DNA of 64,000 nucleotides, taken from NCBI GenBank assembly GCA_963790435.1, contig CAWBOI010000002.1:248001-312000 (forward strand), read 5' to 3'. Positions within the stretch are counted from its first letter, which is position 1. Every line of letters begins with the position of its first letter. The DNA is from Ilyomonas sp963790435. GTDB lineage: Bacteria; Bacteroidota; Bacteroidia; Chitinophagales; Chitinophagaceae. The position numbers were made by a program, and so were the translations under genes. Below, in pieces: positions 62,065 through 64,000 of this stretch. The notes beneath the pieces are model-generated. The model ran no database searches. It saw nothing but the letters and a program-made list of their open reading frames with translations, and was not told the origin of the DNA.

Positions 62065-62301
62065 ATGAAACATATTATTAAATTGATAACTGATGAAGAG
62101 ATTTTCCGATTCCATAAATCCAACCTAAACAGTTACGTTAAACATGGCAGAGATAAAAAAGCTGCGCGTACTTAGTTTCTTGCCAACGGACATAGCATGC
62201 CGGTATTAAGCCATATGCTGACTATAATCATGGACAGACAAGGATTTAAGCCGCATTTATTTTTTCATCCACGAAGCAAAATAAAGTATAAGTTTAAGTA
62301 G
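62065..62301 (+). pseudogene. Unidentified 78-codon frame with one internal TAG
   Basis: ATG 62065 opens a frame (KLITDEEIFRFHKSNLNSYV, HGRDKKAART) that meets TAG at 62173-62175 and then stays open to TAG 62299-62301 (FLANGHSMPVLSHMLTIIMD, KPHLFFHPRSKIKYKFK). I do not recognise the product. It lies beside the methyltransferase remnant, so decay is the simplest reading. Downstream, 62302-62564 shows nothing supportable. Confidence 0.3.
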
Positions 62302-62564
62302 GCTTCACAAATTGCCAGTGCAATCGGTTGACATCTGGTTTGTCTTGGACATTAGTGAAAGTAAAGTTGAAAGAAGTTGTTAAAGTAGCGGCAATCTAAT
62401 CTTCGCTCAATGACATGTCACTTGAACACTCGGAAAGAAAAGTTAGACTGACCAATTAAGCTGATGAATGTATAATCTCATGTTTGATTTTTGGTTTCAA
62501 CATCGTTTAACAATGATTTGCGCAAACGACACTATATTTTAAATCACTCTATCCCACTTTGTTT

Positions 62565-63857
62565 TTACCCGATATTCAATGCCCTTTTCATCGCTTCCCC
62601 TTTCAACAAACATTCATTGTATTCTTCTTCCGCATCACTGCCAAACGTAATGGCACCGCCGGTTTGGAAAGAAAGATAGCGGGTGCTTTTGTTATATAAA
62701 ATGGTTCGGATGACTACATTAAAATCCCAATTGTTTTCGGGCGAGATATAACCAATGCTGCCCGAATACAAACCGCGTTTCGAACGTTCGTATTCATCAA
62801 TCAACTGCATCACTCTTCGTTTCGGTGCACCCGTCATCGAACCCATGGGAAACAAAGCCTGCAGTGCATCAGCGATATTTATATCTTCATCTACTTCACC
62901 TTCAATGGTGCTAATCATTTGGTGAACTTGCGGATAGGAATACACGCCAAACAACTCGCTAACATTTACACTTCCACGCCTGCAAATCTTACTCAAATCG
63001 TTGCGCACCAAATCGGCAATCATCACATTTTCCGTTTTGTTTTTGCCACTATTTTGCAATCGTTGTTTGGCCTCGTTATCCAATGCTTCATTATTCAAAA
63101 TTCTTTTCGCCGTGCCTTTTATCGGTTGCGAAATCAAACGGCTGTTTTGTTTTTGCATGAATCTTTCAGGGCTGGCACACAAGGCATATTTATCATTCAA
63201 TTTATAAAAAACTGAAAATGGCGTTGGGGAAATTTGAGACAGATGGTTGTAAATTTCAGCCGGATTGATGTGCACTTCTTCGCTAAAAAATTCGATACAA
63301 AAATTCATTTCATAACAATCACCGCGTAAAATGTGTTGTTTGATTTTGTTGATGATGTTGATGTATTCGTCTTTACTAATGCGCTGTTGCAAGTGTAACT
63401 TTTTATGGATAGCAACATCATGCTGAAAGCCGTTCTCCATCACGTTTTGATACACATCTTCCGGCTTTTCCGTTTCGCTTTCTATCGTCAGCACATTGCC
63501 CCGCAACAACAAAACTGTTTTGGGTTGAAAGAAGAATACATCAGGGAAATTGAGCTTGTCAGGATGAGAAGTAGCTAAGCCTTCTATTTCATTTTTTACA
63601 TCATAACCTACATGACCAAACAGCCAGTTGCTACGATGTTGTTGTGTGAAAGAATGAAGTTGTAACAGCTTATTTTTTTTGGGCAAAAACAAATCGCCCG
63701 CGTTAGCCGCAGCAATGCAATCGTAAACGGAATATGCGTTTTTGTATTGATGATTGTTCATAAAACAGCAGATGCTAAACCGGGCCGCCCAGTTTAGCAT
63801 CTGCTGCTTGCAAAGCAAAGCATCGCCTATGCGAAATGATGCTTTGTTGCGCATCAT
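62565..63857 (-). CDS. pabB: Para-aminobenzoate/anthranilate synthase component I
   Basis: Chorismate-using enzyme of 430 residues. The N-terminal beta-sandwich part (WLFGHVGYDVKNEIEGL) and the conserved catalytic core are both present: GDCYEMNFCIEFF, FSVFYKLNDKYALCASPERF, QPIKGTAKR, ENVMIADLVRNDLSKICRRGSV, FPMGSMTGAPKRRVMQLI and SGSIGYISPENNWDFNVVIRT. The N-terminus (KQQMLNWAARFSICCFMNNH) is that of the Bacteroidota PabB type, pointing to p-aminobenzoate for folate rather than tryptophan. Starts 18 bp after the next upstream gene, so they are probably co-transcribed. Confidence 0.92.
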   Translation of the reverse strand: MMRNKASFRIGDALLCKQQMLNWAARFSICCFMNNHQYKNAYSVYDCIAAANAGDLFLPKKNKLLQLHSFTQQHRSNWLFGHVGYDVKNEIEGLATSHPDKLNFPDVFFFQPKTVLLLRGNVLTIESETEKPEDVYQNVMENGFQHDVAIHKKLHLQQRISKDEYINIINKIKQHILRGDCYEMNFCIEFFSEEVHINPAEIYNHLSQISPTPFSVFYKLNDKYALCASPERFMQKQNSRLISQPIKGTAKRILNNEALDNEAKQRLQNSGKNKTENVMIADLVRNDLSKICRRGSVNVSELFGVYSYPQVHQMISTIEGEVDEDINIADALQALFPMGSMTGAPKRRVMQLIDEYERSKRGLYSGSIGYISPENNWDFNVVIRTILYNKSTRYLSFQTGGAITFGSDAEEEYNECLLKGEAMKRALNIG

Positions 63858-63875
63858 GAAACAGCAAGAAAAGAA

Positions 63876-64000
63876 TTAAAAATCGTCATCATCATCAAAG
63901 CCGCCGCCTTTATCGTTGTTGTACAAACCAAATTCTTTAAAGTCGTCGTCCAGCTTAAAATCATCGTCCTCATCGCCCTTTTTGCTTGCTTTTTTAGGGC
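63876..64000 (-). CDS. Acidic C-terminal end of an unidentified protein (partial)
   Basis: The frame enters from the right edge and ends with TAA at 63876-63878. It encodes PKKASKKGDEDDDFKLDDDF followed by KEFGLYNNDKGGGFDDDDDF, an Asp-rich tail with alternating Phe. Such tails occur on nucleic-acid-acting or chaperone-like proteins in this phylum; I cannot name the gene. It continues beyond the window. Confidence 0.6.
   Translation of the reverse strand, partial: PKKASKKGDEDDDFKLDDDFKEFGLYNNDKGGGFDDDDDF

Overview
The window is bacterial chromosome, moderately AT-rich, almost certainly from the Bacteroidota and most like the Chitinophagaceae. The evidence is a SusC/SusD pair, a peptidase with a type IX secretion sorting domain, TAnnTTTG-type -7 promoter boxes in place of sigma70 boxes, a split MetH, the fused DAHP synthase/chorismate mutase, and little Shine-Dalgarno signal. 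No rRNA, tRNA, CRISPR array or intact transposase was seen.

Layout. 0-7.6 kb: chromate transporter, nadD, feoA, ybeY-mnmG, a secreted protein, nadA and a VIT-family membrane protein. This part holds a near-perfect parS palindrome (2631-2646) and a 635-bp AT-rich gap with DnaA-box-like 9-mers (6423-6810), so it may lie close to the replication origin. 7.6-31.7 kb: housekeeping and metabolic genes (split metH, recR, fused alpha/beta 2-oxoacid dehydrogenase E1, yjjG, pheS, a cytochrome b/molybdoenzyme pair, an orphan response regulator, a GH3-family protein, a PIN toxin-antitoxin pair, an M36 peptidase, an amine oxidase). 31.9-45.3 kb: aromatic amino-acid genes on the minus strand (aroC, aroA, aroB, DAHP synthase/chorismate mutase, tyrA, an aminotransferase, pheA), interrupted by a DEAD-box helicase and a HEPN-MNT module. 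45.4-61.1 kb: a polysaccharide-utilisation-like cluster (haloperoxidase-like protein, FG-GAP/ASPIC protein, SusD, SusC, AraC regulator, GH29, GNAT, GH2). 61.1-62.6 kb: decayed DNA. 62.6-64 kb: pabB and the acidic tail of a further gene.

The strongest discovery is upstream of pheA (45071-45259). A 19-codon leader peptide with six Phe and three Tyr codons is followed by mutually exclusive antiterminator and terminator hairpins and then by pheA-aminotransferase-tyrA. This is a complete Phe/Tyr attenuation switch, and its promoter sits so close that the leader peptide should be translated from an almost leaderless mRNA. The second is a dispersed 13-mer, GTTTGTTTTTGCC, with 12 exact copies and 34 copies of its core TTTGTTTTTRC, inside and outside genes, at more than a thousand times the chance rate. 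The third is a small palindromic repeat family that abuts one start codon, abuts one stop codon, and is inserted in frame as 39 bp inside aroC.

Four genes (pheS, aroB, tyrA, the GH2 glycosidase) each carry one extra base that breaks the frame. Because pheS is essential, insertion-type sequencing error is the first explanation. The HepT toxin gene has an in-frame TAG before its catalytic motif, and remnants of a zeta-toxin-like gene and of a DNA methyltransferase are present.
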